NCBI RefSeq assembly: GCF_003946575.1
Contig: NZ_RHOP01000006.1
Span: forward strand, 62,001-126,000
Source: Companilactobacillus jidongensis
GTDB lineage: Bacteria; Bacillota; Bacilli; Lactobacillales; Lactobacillaceae
DNA: 64,000 nt
Direction: 5' to 3'
The notes beneath the pieces were generated by a model. The model was not told where the DNA came from, searched no databases, and was given only the letters and a program-made list of their open reading frames with translations. The stretch's first letter is position 1; each line of letters opens with the position of its first letter. Of this stretch, positions 16,448 to 26,900 are shown in pieces. The translations under genes were made by a program, and so were the position numbers.

Positions 16448-17623
16448 TTACTTAACAATTTTGTGACTTCCGGAAATATATACTTTTTGTAGTAGTACTA
16501 AACATATTATAGCAAATACTGCAATCAAGTATATTCCTAATTGATAACCGCCAGTAGCTTGTTTGATAACACCTAAGATAATTGGTGGGAAATATCCACC
16601 AAGTCCACCCATGGCACCAACAAAGCCTGTAACGGCTCCGGTATTACTGTCAGAGACGAATGGAACCATCTTGAAGATAATTCCATTACCTATTCCGACT
16701 AAGATACCTAACAATACCATGATAGTTAAGAATATTCCTTTTGTATGTAGGAAAATCCCTAAGATAATTGCGACAATTGTAATTGCGATAAAATCATATT
16801 TCAAAAGTGTCATTGGTCTGATCTTATCTGAGAGATACCCACCGACCGGACGAGTCAACGTCCCTAGTACAGCAAAAATTGCTGCCCAAAGTCCGGCATC
16901 GACCAAATTACTGTGGAATAGGTTGACCATAAAAGTCGATAGCAAGTTAGTCATTGCCATAAAGAGCCCAAAGGTCAAGAAATAGAATAAGGCTAAATAC
17001 CAAGTATCTTTTTCTTTAGCAACGGCCAATGACTTACCCATACTTGCGTTTTCGTTTTTCTTTGATTCTGGAGCAATAAAAATCATCAAGACTACGAAGA
17101 TGATTAATAAAATAATTAATAGATAAAAGACACTATTCAATCCCATTGACTTTTCGATACGTGGGAAGAAGAATGCTGAAAAGGCTGTACCAATGTTACC
17201 TACACCGGCAATACCAAGAACTAAACCTTGCTTCTCTGGTGGGAAGAATCCTGTAACGTAAGAAATACCAATTGCAAATGATGTACCACTCATACCTAAT
17301 AACAAAGCAGAGAACATCATCATACCAAATGATCCAACTCTAGGAATCATCAAAACAGGAATGATCAAAAATAGCATTAAAATAATATAAATTCTTTTAC
17401 CACCATATTTGTCACTCAGAATCCCCATTGGTACACGCATGATCGAGCCCAAAAGAATTGGGGTTGCGAGCAAAAATGTACGTTGAAACTCACTTAAAAC
17501 AATTCCATCATGAGTTAAAATCACTCCGACTAATGGTGATAAACTCAACCAAACCATAAAACAAACCATCATGGATAAAGTACCCATGGTCAACGCAATT
17601 ATTGATTTTGATTTACTTTCCAT
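16448..17623 (-). CDS. narK: Nitrate/nitrite MFS transporter NarK
   Basis: A 391-residue membrane protein with twelve hydrophobic helices, of the nitrate-nitrite porter family. It has the MFS loop RVPMGILSDKYGGKRIY and the nitrate signature AGVGNIGTAFSAFFFPR, with a second glycine-rich segment GFVGAMGGLGGYFPPI. It brings nitrate to the cytoplasmic face of NarG and may export nitrite. GAGGGGG precedes the ATG. It follows moaD by 21 nt in the nar operon. Confidence 0.92.
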   Translation of the reverse strand: MESKSKSIIALTMGTLSMMVCFMVWLSLSPLVGVILTHDGIVLSEFQRTFLLATPILLGSIMRVPMGILSDKYGGKRIYIILMLFLIIPVLMIPRVGSFGMMMFSALLLGMSGTSFAIGISYVTGFFPPEKQGLVLGIAGVGNIGTAFSAFFFPRIEKSMGLNSVFYLLIILLIIFVVLMIFIAPESKKNENASMGKSLAVAKEKDTWYLALFYFLTFGLFMAMTNLLSTFMVNLFHSNLVDAGLWAAIFAVLGTLTRPVGGYLSDKIRPMTLLKYDFIAITIVAIILGIFLHTKGIFLTIMVLLGILVGIGNGIIFKMVPFVSDSNTGAVTGFVGAMGGLGGYFPPIILGVIKQATGGYQLGIYLIAVFAIICLVLLQKVYISGSHKIVK

Positions 17624-17644
17624 AATAAAAACCCCCTCGAAATT

Positions 17645-17884
17645 TTAGCCGCCACTGACAGGTGGGATGATTGCTATTTCTGCTACATCATTGAGTAAAA
17701 ACTGCTTGTCATCGGCGTATTCTTCGTCAATGGCAACCAAAGATTGATCCAAAACTTCTTTGTACTTAGGATAGGCGTCTTCAATAGCTTGCTTGACGTC
17801 TAACGGATAAAATTCCGAATTCAGATCAATATCTGTTGTCGGACCTATTTCTTCAGCTAAGATAGAAAATAATTTTACTTTCAA
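17645..17884 (-). CDS. moaD: Molybdopterin synthase small subunit MoaD
   Basis: A ubiquitin-like sulfur carrier that, once thiocarboxylated after adenylation by MoeB, donates sulfur to precursor Z within the MoaD-MoaE complex. The 79-residue protein ends PPVSGG, the essential Gly-Gly. Translation starts at TTG 17884, overlapping the moaE stop by 4 nt, with GGAGG 9 nt upstream. Confidence 0.95.
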   Translation of the reverse strand: MKVKLFSILAEEIGPTTDIDLNSEFYPLDVKQAIEDAYPKYKEVLDQSLVAIDEEYADDKQFLLNDVAEIAIIPPVSGG

Positions 17885-18288
17885 TCTTCAAGACCTCCCC
17901 AGCGAATTTTGTCGCAATCATATTCTTTTTTCCAAATTGGTACAGTATGCTTCAACTCATCAATCAAAAATTGGCAATTCTCGAAGGCTTCCGCTCGATG
18001 CGGTGCTGCAACACCGATAAAAACCGCTATGTCTCCTAGTTGTAATTCACCAACTCGATGGACCATAACAACGTCCATTCCCTTAGCAAGGACAATATCA
18101 GCCAGCTTGTGCATTTCCTTCTCTGCCATTTTTTTGTACGTGGTGTACTCGATCTTTTCGGTTTCAATATCATCAGTGAATTGGCGGATATTACCAATAA
18201 ATATATCGACCCCGCCATATTCATTGTGAATCAAACTTTGGGTCAATGCCTGCGTATCGATGGGTTCATGTGTGATTTCTATTTTCAC
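17881..18288 (-). CDS. moaE: Molybdopterin synthase large subunit MoaE
   Basis: The catalytic subunit of molybdopterin synthase. The 135-residue protein has GGVDIFIGNIR, the typical VMVHRVGELQLGDIAVFIGV and the catalytic-type end VPIWKKEYD. Start is GTG 18288, overlapping by 4 nt the stop of the binding-protein gene and with GAGG ahead. Confidence 0.95.
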   Translation of the reverse strand: MKIEITHEPIDTQALTQSLIHNEYGGVDIFIGNIRQFTDDIETEKIEYTTYKKMAEKEMHKLADIVLAKGMDVVMVHRVGELQLGDIAVFIGVAAPHRAEAFENCQFLIDELKHTVPIWKKEYDCDKIRWGGLED

Positions 18289-19319
18289 TTGATAACCTCA
18301 CCATTGATAATCCGTTTGATTTCTTTGTTACTGAACTTGTAATCAAAGAATTCCTTGTAGAATGATTTGAACTTAGAATTCAAATTAACATCTTTCATTA
18401 GCTCTGGATGTAACTTCTTGGCTGCCCACCAAATTTGTAAGTCTTCCTCTGCGCTGTAACGGTCGAGCATGAAAATTCCAGTAGGATTTCCGTAGACCTT
18501 TTTGTCTTTGACCGCCTTAAGTGACTTGTAGCGACTGTCTTTCTTGAGTAACTTCAGAGCCTTCTTATCAGTCGTTCCACCGATAATAATGATATCTGGA
18601 TTAGCCTTGATGATTTCTTCAGCTGAAACAGAAATCATATTACCATCAGTCTTGATGGCATTCTTGCCACCAGCAATCTTAAGCCATTCATCAACAATCG
18701 TATTGCGACCATCAACTTTGGTTAGATCACTCGTATTAACAATGTGCAAGACACTTGGTTTTGATTTAGCTTTTGAAACTCGTTTCTTAACAGACTTAAT
18801 ATCTGAATCGAGTTTGGCATTGTACTTTTTGGCCTTAGTTTTGGCTGCTTTAGTTCCAACAACCTCAGCGGTCAAGCTAACCGTCTTCTTCAAACCTTTA
18901 TAATCCTGAAACATTGAGTTAACTGCGGGAATATTAGTTTTTTTGAGTTCACTAATTTGGGACACATCCGAACTGATAACGATATCAGGCTTTTGTTTGA
19001 TCAATTCTTCCATCTGGAAGTCTTCACCATTGAATGGTACTGCTTGCTTTTTGACTTTAGGATAAAGCTGTGTCAACAAAGCATTATCATGAGTTAATTT
19101 AGTTGTCGCAACTAATTTATCTTCTCCACCTAACATCAAAAAAATTGGATTGTTAGCGTGCCATAGATCTGCCACACGTTTGATTTTCTTGGGAACTTTG
19201 ACCGGTGCACCGGTATTATCATAGATTGTTCTAGTTGAAGCCGCCTGTACACTGATGCTACTACCTAAGAAAACTAGTAATCCCATTAACAGGATAATGA
19301 TATTTCGTTTTTTTCTCAT
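18285..19319 (-). CDS. Metal/siderophore-type ABC substrate-binding protein, probable molybdate binder
   Basis: A 344-residue binding protein of the cluster A-II fold (BtuF/FhuD/MolA type). The signal peptide (residues 1-27) ends SVQAAS without a lipobox cysteine, which is odd for a Gram-positive binding protein. It may be secreted or kept by an uncleaved signal. Two lobes are joined by a long helix (about 150-180). Its operon mates are a FecCD permease and ATPase, and moaE overlaps downstream. No ModABC is present in the window, so I infer molybdate or tungstate as substrate, as for Haemophilus MolABC. Iron or cobalamin transport remains possible. Confidence 0.75.
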   Translation of the reverse strand: MRKKRNIIILLMGLLVFLGSSISVQAASTRTIYDNTGAPVKVPKKIKRVADLWHANNPIFLMLGGEDKLVATTKLTHDNALLTQLYPKVKKQAVPFNGEDFQMEELIKQKPDIVISSDVSQISELKKTNIPAVNSMFQDYKGLKKTVSLTAEVVGTKAAKTKAKKYNAKLDSDIKSVKKRVSKAKSKPSVLHIVNTSDLTKVDGRNTIVDEWLKIAGGKNAIKTDGNMISVSAEEIIKANPDIIIIGGTTDKKALKLLKKDSRYKSLKAVKDKKVYGNPTGIFMLDRYSAEEDLQIWWAAKKLHPELMKDVNLNSKFKSFYKEFFDYKFSNKEIKRIINGEVIK

Positions 19320-19322
19320 AAA

Positions 19323-20105
19323 TTAATCCATCCCTATTCCAAAAATCTTTCTATCTAATGACTCATTATAAGTCGAAATAATCGGTATTCCATACAACTT
19401 CGATAAATATTTATCAGTTAAGATTTTGTTGACCGGTCCCTGTTTATATGTCTGATTATCAATCAGTAACCCCACTAAATCCCCAACTATCTGTGCCTGA
19501 TTAGGATCATGGGTACTCATAACAATGGAGATACCTTGCTCTGACAGCATCTTGATCAACTTCAAGACAACGGTTTGATTGCGATAATCTAACGCTGAAG
19601 TCGGCTCATCCATAATCAGTATTTGTGGCTCCTGAACCAGTGCACGCCCAATGATTGCTAACTGACGCTGTCCACCGCTCATACTCTGCAAACTGATATT
19701 GGTGTAATTCTCCAAGCCAATTTGCTTAATGATTTGTTTAACAATTGCTTCATCATGGTTATCTGGTTGATCAAAAATCGAATGAAATGAACTTCGCCCT
19801 AGAAGCAAATAATCAAATAATGTCAGACTCGACTTGATATTAACTCCCTGACTCACCAAGGCTACTTGATGTGACAAGTCCTTGATCGATAACTGCTTCA
19901 ACGACTGCTCATTAACTAAAATATCACCTTGATACTTATTCAAGACTCCACTTAAGCAATTCAGCAAGGTACTCTTACCGATACCGTTAGGACCAAGAAT
20001 TACTAAGACTTGTCCAGCCGCAACATTCAGATCAACGTTATTAATAATTTGTTTTGTTTTATATGCAAATGACAAGTTTTTGGTCGTAATTCTAAATTCC
20101 AACAT
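19323..20105 (-). CDS. FecE/MolC-type ABC transporter ATPase
   Basis: A 260-residue ATP-binding subunit. The Walker A is GPNGIGKSTLL, the signature is LQSMSGGQRQLAIIGRAL, the Walker B is ILIMDEPTSALD and the switch His is in MSTHDPNQAQ. It follows the pattern of FecE/BtuD ATPases. It overlaps the permease by 14 nt and precedes the binding protein by 3 nt, so the three form one importer. Confidence 0.88.
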   Translation of the reverse strand: MLEFRITTKNLSFAYKTKQIINNVDLNVAAGQVLVILGPNGIGKSTLLNCLSGVLNKYQGDILVNEQSLKQLSIKDLSHQVALVSQGVNIKSSLTLFDYLLLGRSSFHSIFDQPDNHDEAIVKQIIKQIGLENYTNISLQSMSGGQRQLAIIGRALVQEPQILIMDEPTSALDYRNQTVVLKLIKMLSEQGISIVMSTHDPNQAQIVGDLVGLLIDNQTYKQGPVNKILTDKYLSKLYGIPIISTYNESLDRKIFGIGMD

Positions 20106-21093
20106 TTCGTCTCCTTATAAGAATCACAATAAAAATTGGAACTCCGATGAAGCCTGTGATGATACTCAAAGGAATATCATTCACAGAAATACTTCTAGCT
20201 ATTGTGTCCGCAATCAGCAATAGAATAGCTCCCGAAATGGCTGTCATTGGCAAAGCATAGCGATTATCTTCGCCAACCAGCGCACGGCTCACATGTGGAA
20301 TGACTAACCCGATCCAACCAACGACTCCACACAAACATACTGAAGCCGCTGTCAATAATGTGGCAAATAAAATCATTAAATTTCTGTTTAATGTCGGATT
20401 AATTCCGATGGTTTTTATTGTATACGCGTCTAATGATAGTGTATTCAAACGCCATCGTGTCAATAATAAGAAAATAATTCCCACAATTAAAATTGGTCCA
20501 ACCGATATCAGCGCCTGTAAGTCAACTTTCATGAAGCTCCCTAGCTCCCAGTAAACAATACTCTGCAGCTGGTTCTCTGGATCCGCAATGTACTTAACTG
20601 AACCCAATACTGATTGCATTAATCCTGACATAATGATCCCAGACAATATTAATGTGATGCTTGAATTACTGCGCAATATTTTATTAATCAATAGTGTCAA
20701 AAATACTGTCAGTATGCCGGTGACAAAAGCACTTATTTCAATCCAATAAATCGACTTGCCATTCAAAATTGCAATAGCTGCACCGACACTGGAACCAGTT
20801 GACACACCTAATAAATTCGGTGATGCTAATCCATTACTGAAAACAGATTGAAAAGTGGCGCCGGCCATCGATAGACCCGCGCCAACTAATACAACCGCTA
20901 TAATTCGAATAAATCGGAGTTCTAAAATCAATTTAGATGAACTGTTGGCTTGTCCAATGAAATATTTTGAGACTTCTGATAGTGATAAGTCATATCGTCC
21001 CATCATCATCGACACAACAATCAAAGCCAATAGTGTCAATAAGGCTATACTCATCACAAGCCTATTTTGTTGCTTCTTGATAATAATTACCAC
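20092..21093 (-). CDS. FecCD/BtuC/MolB-type ABC permease
   Basis: A 333-residue permease with about ten membrane helices and the family motifs LRFIRIIAVVLVGAGLSMAGA near the N-terminus and GVVGWIGLVIPHVSRALVG, the cytoplasmic coupling segment. It starts with GTG 21093, 7 nt after narI. Located directly downstream of narGHJI and upstream of moaED, it most likely belongs to an oxyanion importer feeding Moco synthesis. Confidence 0.85.
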   Translation of the reverse strand: MVIIIKKQQNRLVMSIALLTLLALIVVSMMMGRYDLSLSEVSKYFIGQANSSSKLILELRFIRIIAVVLVGAGLSMAGATFQSVFSNGLASPNLLGVSTGSSVGAAIAILNGKSIYWIEISAFVTGILTVFLTLLINKILRSNSSITLILSGIIMSGLMQSVLGSVKYIADPENQLQSIVYWELGSFMKVDLQALISVGPILIVGIIFLLLTRWRLNTLSLDAYTIKTIGINPTLNRNLMILFATLLTAASVCLCGVVGWIGLVIPHVSRALVGEDNRYALPMTAISGAILLLIADTIARSISVNDIPLSIITGFIGVPIFIVILIRRRNVGI

Positions 21094-21100
21094 CTACCAT

Positions 21101-21793
21101 CTATACTCTTGGTCTTTTACGATAAACGATAGGACGTCTAAAGATATATTGCCAAGGTAACGTAAGGGCATGAACTAATCTTGTGTATGGGAAGAAAGCA
21201 AAGATCAAGAATCCACAGATAACATGAATCTTAAAAATAATCGGCACCTGCAACATCAAATGATAATCAGGGTGAAAGACAAAAATTTGTCTTGCCCAAA
21301 TTGACAAATTCAAACGATAGTTGAACTCAGGATGTAATATTGCTCCATCAATAAATGAAGCACTAAGCCCTAAAACAATGATGATCAAAAATGACACATT
21401 GACCATCAAATCACTAAATGAACTTGTCTTGAAAACACGTTTATTCGTAAAACGGCGATAAGATAATATCATCATTCCTGCAAGGGCCATGAATCCAGCG
21501 ATACCACCCATTACCAATGCACCAATATGGTACATTTCGTTGGGTATCCCCAACCAATCAGTAAATGACTTCGGAATTAGGATTCCAACAACATGGCCCG
21601 CAAATACGAAAATAATACCGATATGGAAGAGAATGCTCCCAATCATTAATTGCTTTTTTTCCAATAATTCACTTGATTCTGCCGTCACTCCAGCGTGGAA
21701 AATGGCGAATCTACCGATTGTTCCAAAAATGAACGAACCGAGAGCAAGGTAAGGAAAAATAACCCATAAGAATATATCCAGTACGTTTTTCAT
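21101..21793 (-). CDS. narI: Respiratory nitrate reductase gamma subunit NarI
   Basis: The diheme cytochrome b subunit that oxidises menaquinol at the membrane. The 230-residue protein has five hydrophobic helices with His residues suited to heme ligation (for example GRFAIFHAG, IGIIFVFAGHVVG and KIHVICGF). It overlaps narJ by one base (TAATG). The organism must obtain quinone and heme, and no genes for either are in this window. Confidence 0.93.
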   Translation of the reverse strand: MKNVLDIFLWVIFPYLALGSFIFGTIGRFAIFHAGVTAESSELLEKKQLMIGSILFHIGIIFVFAGHVVGILIPKSFTDWLGIPNEMYHIGALVMGGIAGFMALAGMMILSYRRFTNKRVFKTSSFSDLMVNVSFLIIIVLGLSASFIDGAILHPEFNYRLNLSIWARQIFVFHPDYHLMLQVPIIFKIHVICGFLIFAFFPYTRLVHALTLPWQYIFRRPIVYRKRPRV

Positions 21794-22374
21794 TACTGCA
21801 TCTCCCCCTCTTTTTCAGTTTGTTCAAGGCAAGATTTAAACTCAGCTCGAACAATTCTGATCAGTTTGAAATACATATCATCTTCTTGAACTTCGGCATT
21901 CTTCAGTAAACTATATGTCCCGTCTTCAACAACTGAGAACATCAGCTGTAGATCCTGTTGCCGCTTATCATCCTTCCAATCACTATATGCAAGGAATTCA
22001 AGCATCAGTGGCAAGTAATCTGACAATTCTGAACCATCGATACGTACACCAAACATCTCATACAACATTTTTAATTTTGCCAATAACTGACCCCTCTCAC
22101 GGGAATCAGTCATTTTGTAATACGTCATGTACAAAGTATAACGATTATTTAATTCAAATAGTGAAACATAATGAGTTCTTAACTCTTCTAACGAATAAGA
22201 GTGCATATCGTTGATCACATCTTCGATCTCTGACTTAGATGGTGTTTCACTATAATTCTTCTTAAAATCATCAAAGAAATCATCATCCATAATATCCTGT
22301 TCTGGATAATCTAATAAGCGTGAAAGAAAAGTAAAGCCTTGTTTTAGAGTATTCAACTGCTCAATATTAATCAC
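21793..22374 (-). CDS. narJ: Nitrate reductase assembly chaperone NarJ
   Basis: A cytoplasmic TorD/NarJ-family chaperone that holds apo-NarG until Moco and Fe-S insertion. The GTG at 22374 is chosen because GGAGG lies 8 nt ahead and the product (193 residues) then has the family length. A longer frame would overlap narH by about 80 nt. The start overlaps the narH stop. Features are LSRLLDYPEQD near the N-terminus and the central HYVSLFELNNRYTLYMTYY. Confidence 0.92.
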   Translation of the reverse strand: MINIEQLNTLKQGFTFLSRLLDYPEQDIMDDDFFDDFKKNYSETPSKSEIEDVINDMHSYSLEELRTHYVSLFELNNRYTLYMTYYKMTDSRERGQLLAKLKMLYEMFGVRIDGSELSDYLPLMLEFLAYSDWKDDKRQQDLQLMFSVVEDGTYSLLKNAEVQEDDMYFKLIRIVRAEFKSCLEQTEKEGEMQ

Positions 22375-23926
22375 GCCAAATTCCTCCATAGAAACTTTCA
22401 GCATACGCATCTTTACCGGACTCACCGGCTTTGGCTTTACGCAAGACACTTCCATGAACTGGTGCTAGTGAACAGCCATTACATGCTTCGTAACCTAGTC
22501 CACCTTGCTCGTCTTCAACATGTTCAACTTTTTCTTTCTTTGCCTTTGGAATAACAAATCTATCATCATATTTAGCAATTGCTAAGAGACGGTATAGTGA
22601 AGTTGCGGATTTTTCAGTCAAACCGACACGATCGAGTTTTTCAGAATCAAAGTCTTTGCCACTAGTTCTGGCACGCATGTACAATCTCATCATGGCCAAT
22701 TTGTAGAGAGCATTCTTGATCACTTCAGTGTTACCACCTGTTAGAAGATTTGCCAAATACTCAACTGGAATACGCATTTCATTGATTGCTGGGAAAATCA
22801 TTTCTGGGTATTTGATTGATTTCTTACCTTCGAAATAATTCATAATTGGTGACAATGGTGGCACATACCAAACCATTGGCATGGTGCGATATTCTGGGTG
22901 CAATGGGAAGGCAATCTTTTGTTCAACAGCCATCTTATAAATAGGTGACTTTTGGGCACATCTGATTGTTTCCATATCAACGCCGTCAGCTTGAGCTTGA
23001 GCAATTACTTCTGGGTCGTTAGGATCTAAAAACAGATCCAATTGTCTCTCATATAACTTAGTATCATCCGGTTCCTCACAAGCTTCCGCAACTCTATCAG
23101 CGTCATATAAGATAACACCGATATAACGAATACGGCCAACGCAGGTTTCAGAACAAACAGTTGGCAATCCCTCTTCAATTCTTGGATAACAAAAAGTACA
23201 TTTTTCAGCTTTGTTAGTCTTCCAGTTGAAGTAGACCTTCTTATAAGGACAACCTGTCATACAGAATCTCCAACCACGACAACGTTCTTGATCAACCAAG
23301 ACGATACCATCTTCATCACGCTTGTACATCGCACCACTAGGACATGATGCAACACAAGCGGCATTAAGACAGTGTTCACATAATCTTGGAAGATACATCA
23401 TAAAGGTCTTTTCGAAGTTGCCTTTAATATCTGATTCAATACTTTGCATATTAGGATCTTCGCCAAAGCTGCGGTCAGATCCAGCTAAATCATCGTCCCA
23501 ATTAGGACCATTGTTTAGCTTCATATACTCACCAGTGATCTGTGACTTGGCACGTGCAACTGGTTGATGTTTTCTTTCTTTACCAAACAATGTTTGATAA
23601 TCGTATGTCCATGGTTCGTAATAGTCGTCCAAATTAGGCATGTCAGGATTGTAAAAAATCTTAGCAAGCGCAACCTTGTTCAGCTTATTACCGGCACGTA
23701 ATTCCAGTTTTCCTTTGCGATTAAGCTTCCAGCCGCCCTTATAGTGACTTTCATCTTCCCACTTCTTTGGATATCCGACACCAGGTCTAGTTTCTACATT
23801 GTTAAACCACATATACTCGGCACCTGGGCGGTTAGTCCACGTCTGTTTACACGTTACTGAACATGTATGACAACCGATACATTTGTCTAGGTTCAGTACC
23901 ATGGAAATTTGTGCTTTAACTTTCAT
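22367..23926 (-). CDS. narH: Nitrate reductase beta subunit NarH
   Basis: The electron-transfer subunit carrying three [4Fe-4S] and one [3Fe-4S] cluster. Cys groups are CIGCHTCSVTC (residues about 16-26), CEHCLNAACVASCP (about 183-196), CRGWRFCMTGCP with the Trp marking the [3Fe-4S] site, and CTFCYPR...CSETCVGR. Length 519 is normal. It overlaps narG by 11 nt and narJ by 8 nt. Confidence 0.96.
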   Translation of the reverse strand: MKVKAQISMVLNLDKCIGCHTCSVTCKQTWTNRPGAEYMWFNNVETRPGVGYPKKWEDESHYKGGWKLNRKGKLELRAGNKLNKVALAKIFYNPDMPNLDDYYEPWTYDYQTLFGKERKHQPVARAKSQITGEYMKLNNGPNWDDDLAGSDRSFGEDPNMQSIESDIKGNFEKTFMMYLPRLCEHCLNAACVASCPSGAMYKRDEDGIVLVDQERCRGWRFCMTGCPYKKVYFNWKTNKAEKCTFCYPRIEEGLPTVCSETCVGRIRYIGVILYDADRVAEACEEPDDTKLYERQLDLFLDPNDPEVIAQAQADGVDMETIRCAQKSPIYKMAVEQKIAFPLHPEYRTMPMVWYVPPLSPIMNYFEGKKSIKYPEMIFPAINEMRIPVEYLANLLTGGNTEVIKNALYKLAMMRLYMRARTSGKDFDSEKLDRVGLTEKSATSLYRLLAIAKYDDRFVIPKAKKEKVEHVEDEQGGLGYEACNGCSLAPVHGSVLRKAKAGESGKDAYAESFYGGIWRD

Positions 23927-26900
23927 TCCACTTGACCTCCTTTAGTTTTCTAACATTTACGTATAAGTCTCTTTGGTTACCAATTGGTCCGTAATAGTTG
24001 AAGCCGTAACTCAATTGAGCATAGCCACCGACCATTTGGGTTGGTTTGACATGAATCTGGGTTGGAGCATTATGACTACCACCACGATTACCAGTAATCG
24101 TTGATAATGGCTCCTCAATTTCCATATCTTGTGCGTGATACATGTACATCGTTCCATCAGGCATACGTTGACTGACAACTGCTCTAGCTGTGACAACACC
24201 ATTTTTGTTGTACAATTCGACCCAATCATTATCTTTAACATCGATCTTTTTAGCATCATCCAAACTTAACCAAACTGTTGGACCACCTCTAAATAATGTC
24301 AACATGTATAAGTTATCTTGATAAGTTGTATGGATATTCCACTTACCATGCGGTGTTAAGTAACGAAGGGTTACTTCTTTGTCTGCCGGTTCAACTTTCG
24401 TATCTGCAGGTCCTAAGACATGCGGTGGAAGCGTTGGCTTGTATGTTGCCATCTCTTCTCCATATTCTTGGAAAATCTCATGATCAAGATAAAATTGTTG
24501 TCTACCGGTCAAAGTTCTGAACGGAACGTTGCGTTCGATATTGACGGAGAATGGTGAATATCTATCACCGTTATGCTTTGAACTAGTAAAGATCGGTGTT
24601 GGAATGGATTCACTCGGTTGTGCAGTAATCTTGGCAAACGTCATGACTTTTTCAGTTTGACCAGCAGAAATATCTGCCAAACTCTTACCAGTTATTTCCT
24701 CTGCACTTTCCCATGCCTTCTTAGCTACGTGACCATTTGATGCACTTGATAGGTGCAAAATTGCTTCAGCAACATTTCTATCTTCATCCAGCTTAGGTAA
24801 TCCTTCATCAGGTCCTTCGTCATACGTTCCAATAATGTCTTTTAGTTCATCGTATTGATCAGCTACGCTATAGCTATAACCATTAGCACCGACCTTGCCA
24901 CTTCTAGCATTGGGGCCTAAGGCGACGTACTTGTCATATACTTTGGTGTAATCACGTTTTACGAGTGAAAGACTTGGCATCGTCTTACCAGGAATCGGTT
25001 CGATTTCGCCACGTTTCCAGTCTTTGATCTTACCCAATGGTTGAGAAATCTCACCCATTGAATCGTGACCGAGCGGTTGAGTCTTCAGATCATATTGAGG
25101 TTCGGCCAAGTATTTCTTAGCCATGCCTTGGAATTCCTTTGCAATATGCTTGAAGGCTTGCCAATCACTTTGGGATTCCCAAAGTGGATCAACTGCTTTA
25201 TTGAATGGATGAATAAATGGGTGCATATCGGTACTTGATAAGTCTTCTTTCTCATACCAAGTTGCGGCTGGAAGAACAATATCTGAATACAACGGTGTAG
25301 TTACCATTCTGAAGTCAAAGTCAACGGCAAGATCCAACTTGCCAGTGACGCTTTCTTCATCCCATTCCATATCTTTTGGCTTGAAATTCTCACTTTGTTT
25401 AGCCAGCAAACCATTTTCGGCGCCAAGAATATGTTTCATGAAATATTCTTGACCTTTACCTGATGATGCAAACAAGTTTGAACGCCAGATAAACATAGCC
25501 TTTGGTTCATTGATTTCTTTGTCAGGAGCTTCGGCAGCGAAGTGAAGTGATCCGTCCTTTAACTCTTGAACAACTTTTTTAGAAATTTCTTTAATATCAG
25601 TAGTCCCGTATTGTTTGGTAAAGTCCAGACTGCTACGGTCAAATTGTGGATACGATGGCATCCAACCTAATCTGATCGCCATTTGTTGGTAATCAGCCGG
25701 ATGTTTGAACGTATCCTTAATTGTCTTGATCGGTGATTTCATGCCTTCATTATCGATCTCGTCATACTTCCATTGATCACTCGCAAAGTAGAAGAATGAT
25801 GTACCTTGTTGCTGACGAGCTCCACCTGGTTGCCAGTCATTAGCGAATGAAATATTAGCCCAGCCTTCAGCTGGACGAAGTTTTTCTTGTCCAACATAGT
25901 GTGCCCAGCCGCCACCTTGAACACCAATACAACCTGTCAGCATCAACATGTTGATAACGGCACGATATGTCATATCTGAGTTGAACCAGTGATTAACGCC
26001 TGCACCAATGATGACCATTGACTTACCGTGCGTTTCGGCTGCAGTCTGAGCGAATTCTTGCGCAATTTGAACGACTAATTCCGGTTTAACGCCAGTAACT
26101 TTTTCTTGCCAAGCTGGTGTGAACAAGCTATCAGCATCGTCATAACCTTTGGCAGCCAATTCATCCATCTTCTTACGACGAATACCATATTGAGCCATCA
26201 AGAGATCGAAGACAGTCGTAACTAATTTCTTGCTACCATCTTTCATAGTGATTTCACGACATGGCAGTGTACGTTGGAAAATTCCATTCCCTTGGGCATC
26301 GAAGCTTGGCATATCAACAACGCGTTCCTCTTCGCCTAAGAATGAAAGTTTAGGACTGATACCACCGAGATCAAGATTCCACTTCTTACCTTTTTCCCAT
26401 CTTTGACCAATCGTTCCATTTGGTACAACCAATTTGTCAGTTGGTTCATCAACAAGAACTGGTTTCCATTCAGCATTTGGAGTCTCGGTATCTTTAATAT
26501 CAGAAATTCTCAAGAAGCGACCTGAAACAACGTGTTCTTTGTTCGTTTCACTTTGATCAAGCATGATCACAAATGGCAGATCAGTGAATCGTTTGACATA
26601 GTCAGTGAAGTAAGGAACTTGTTTGTTATTGTAGAATTCATTTAAGATAACGTGAGTCATACCTTGTGCCAAAGCAGCATCTGACCCTGGATGTGGTGCT
26701 AACCAGTTATCAGCAAACTTAACATTTTCGGCATAATCAGGACTGACGGAAACAACCTTCGTCCCCTTATAACGTGCTTCAACCATGAAATGAGCGTCTG
26801 GTGTTCTTGTCAATGGAACATTTGAACCCCACATGATCAAGTATTGGCTGTTGTACCAATCAGCTGATTCAGGTACATCAGTCTGTTCACCCCAAACTTG

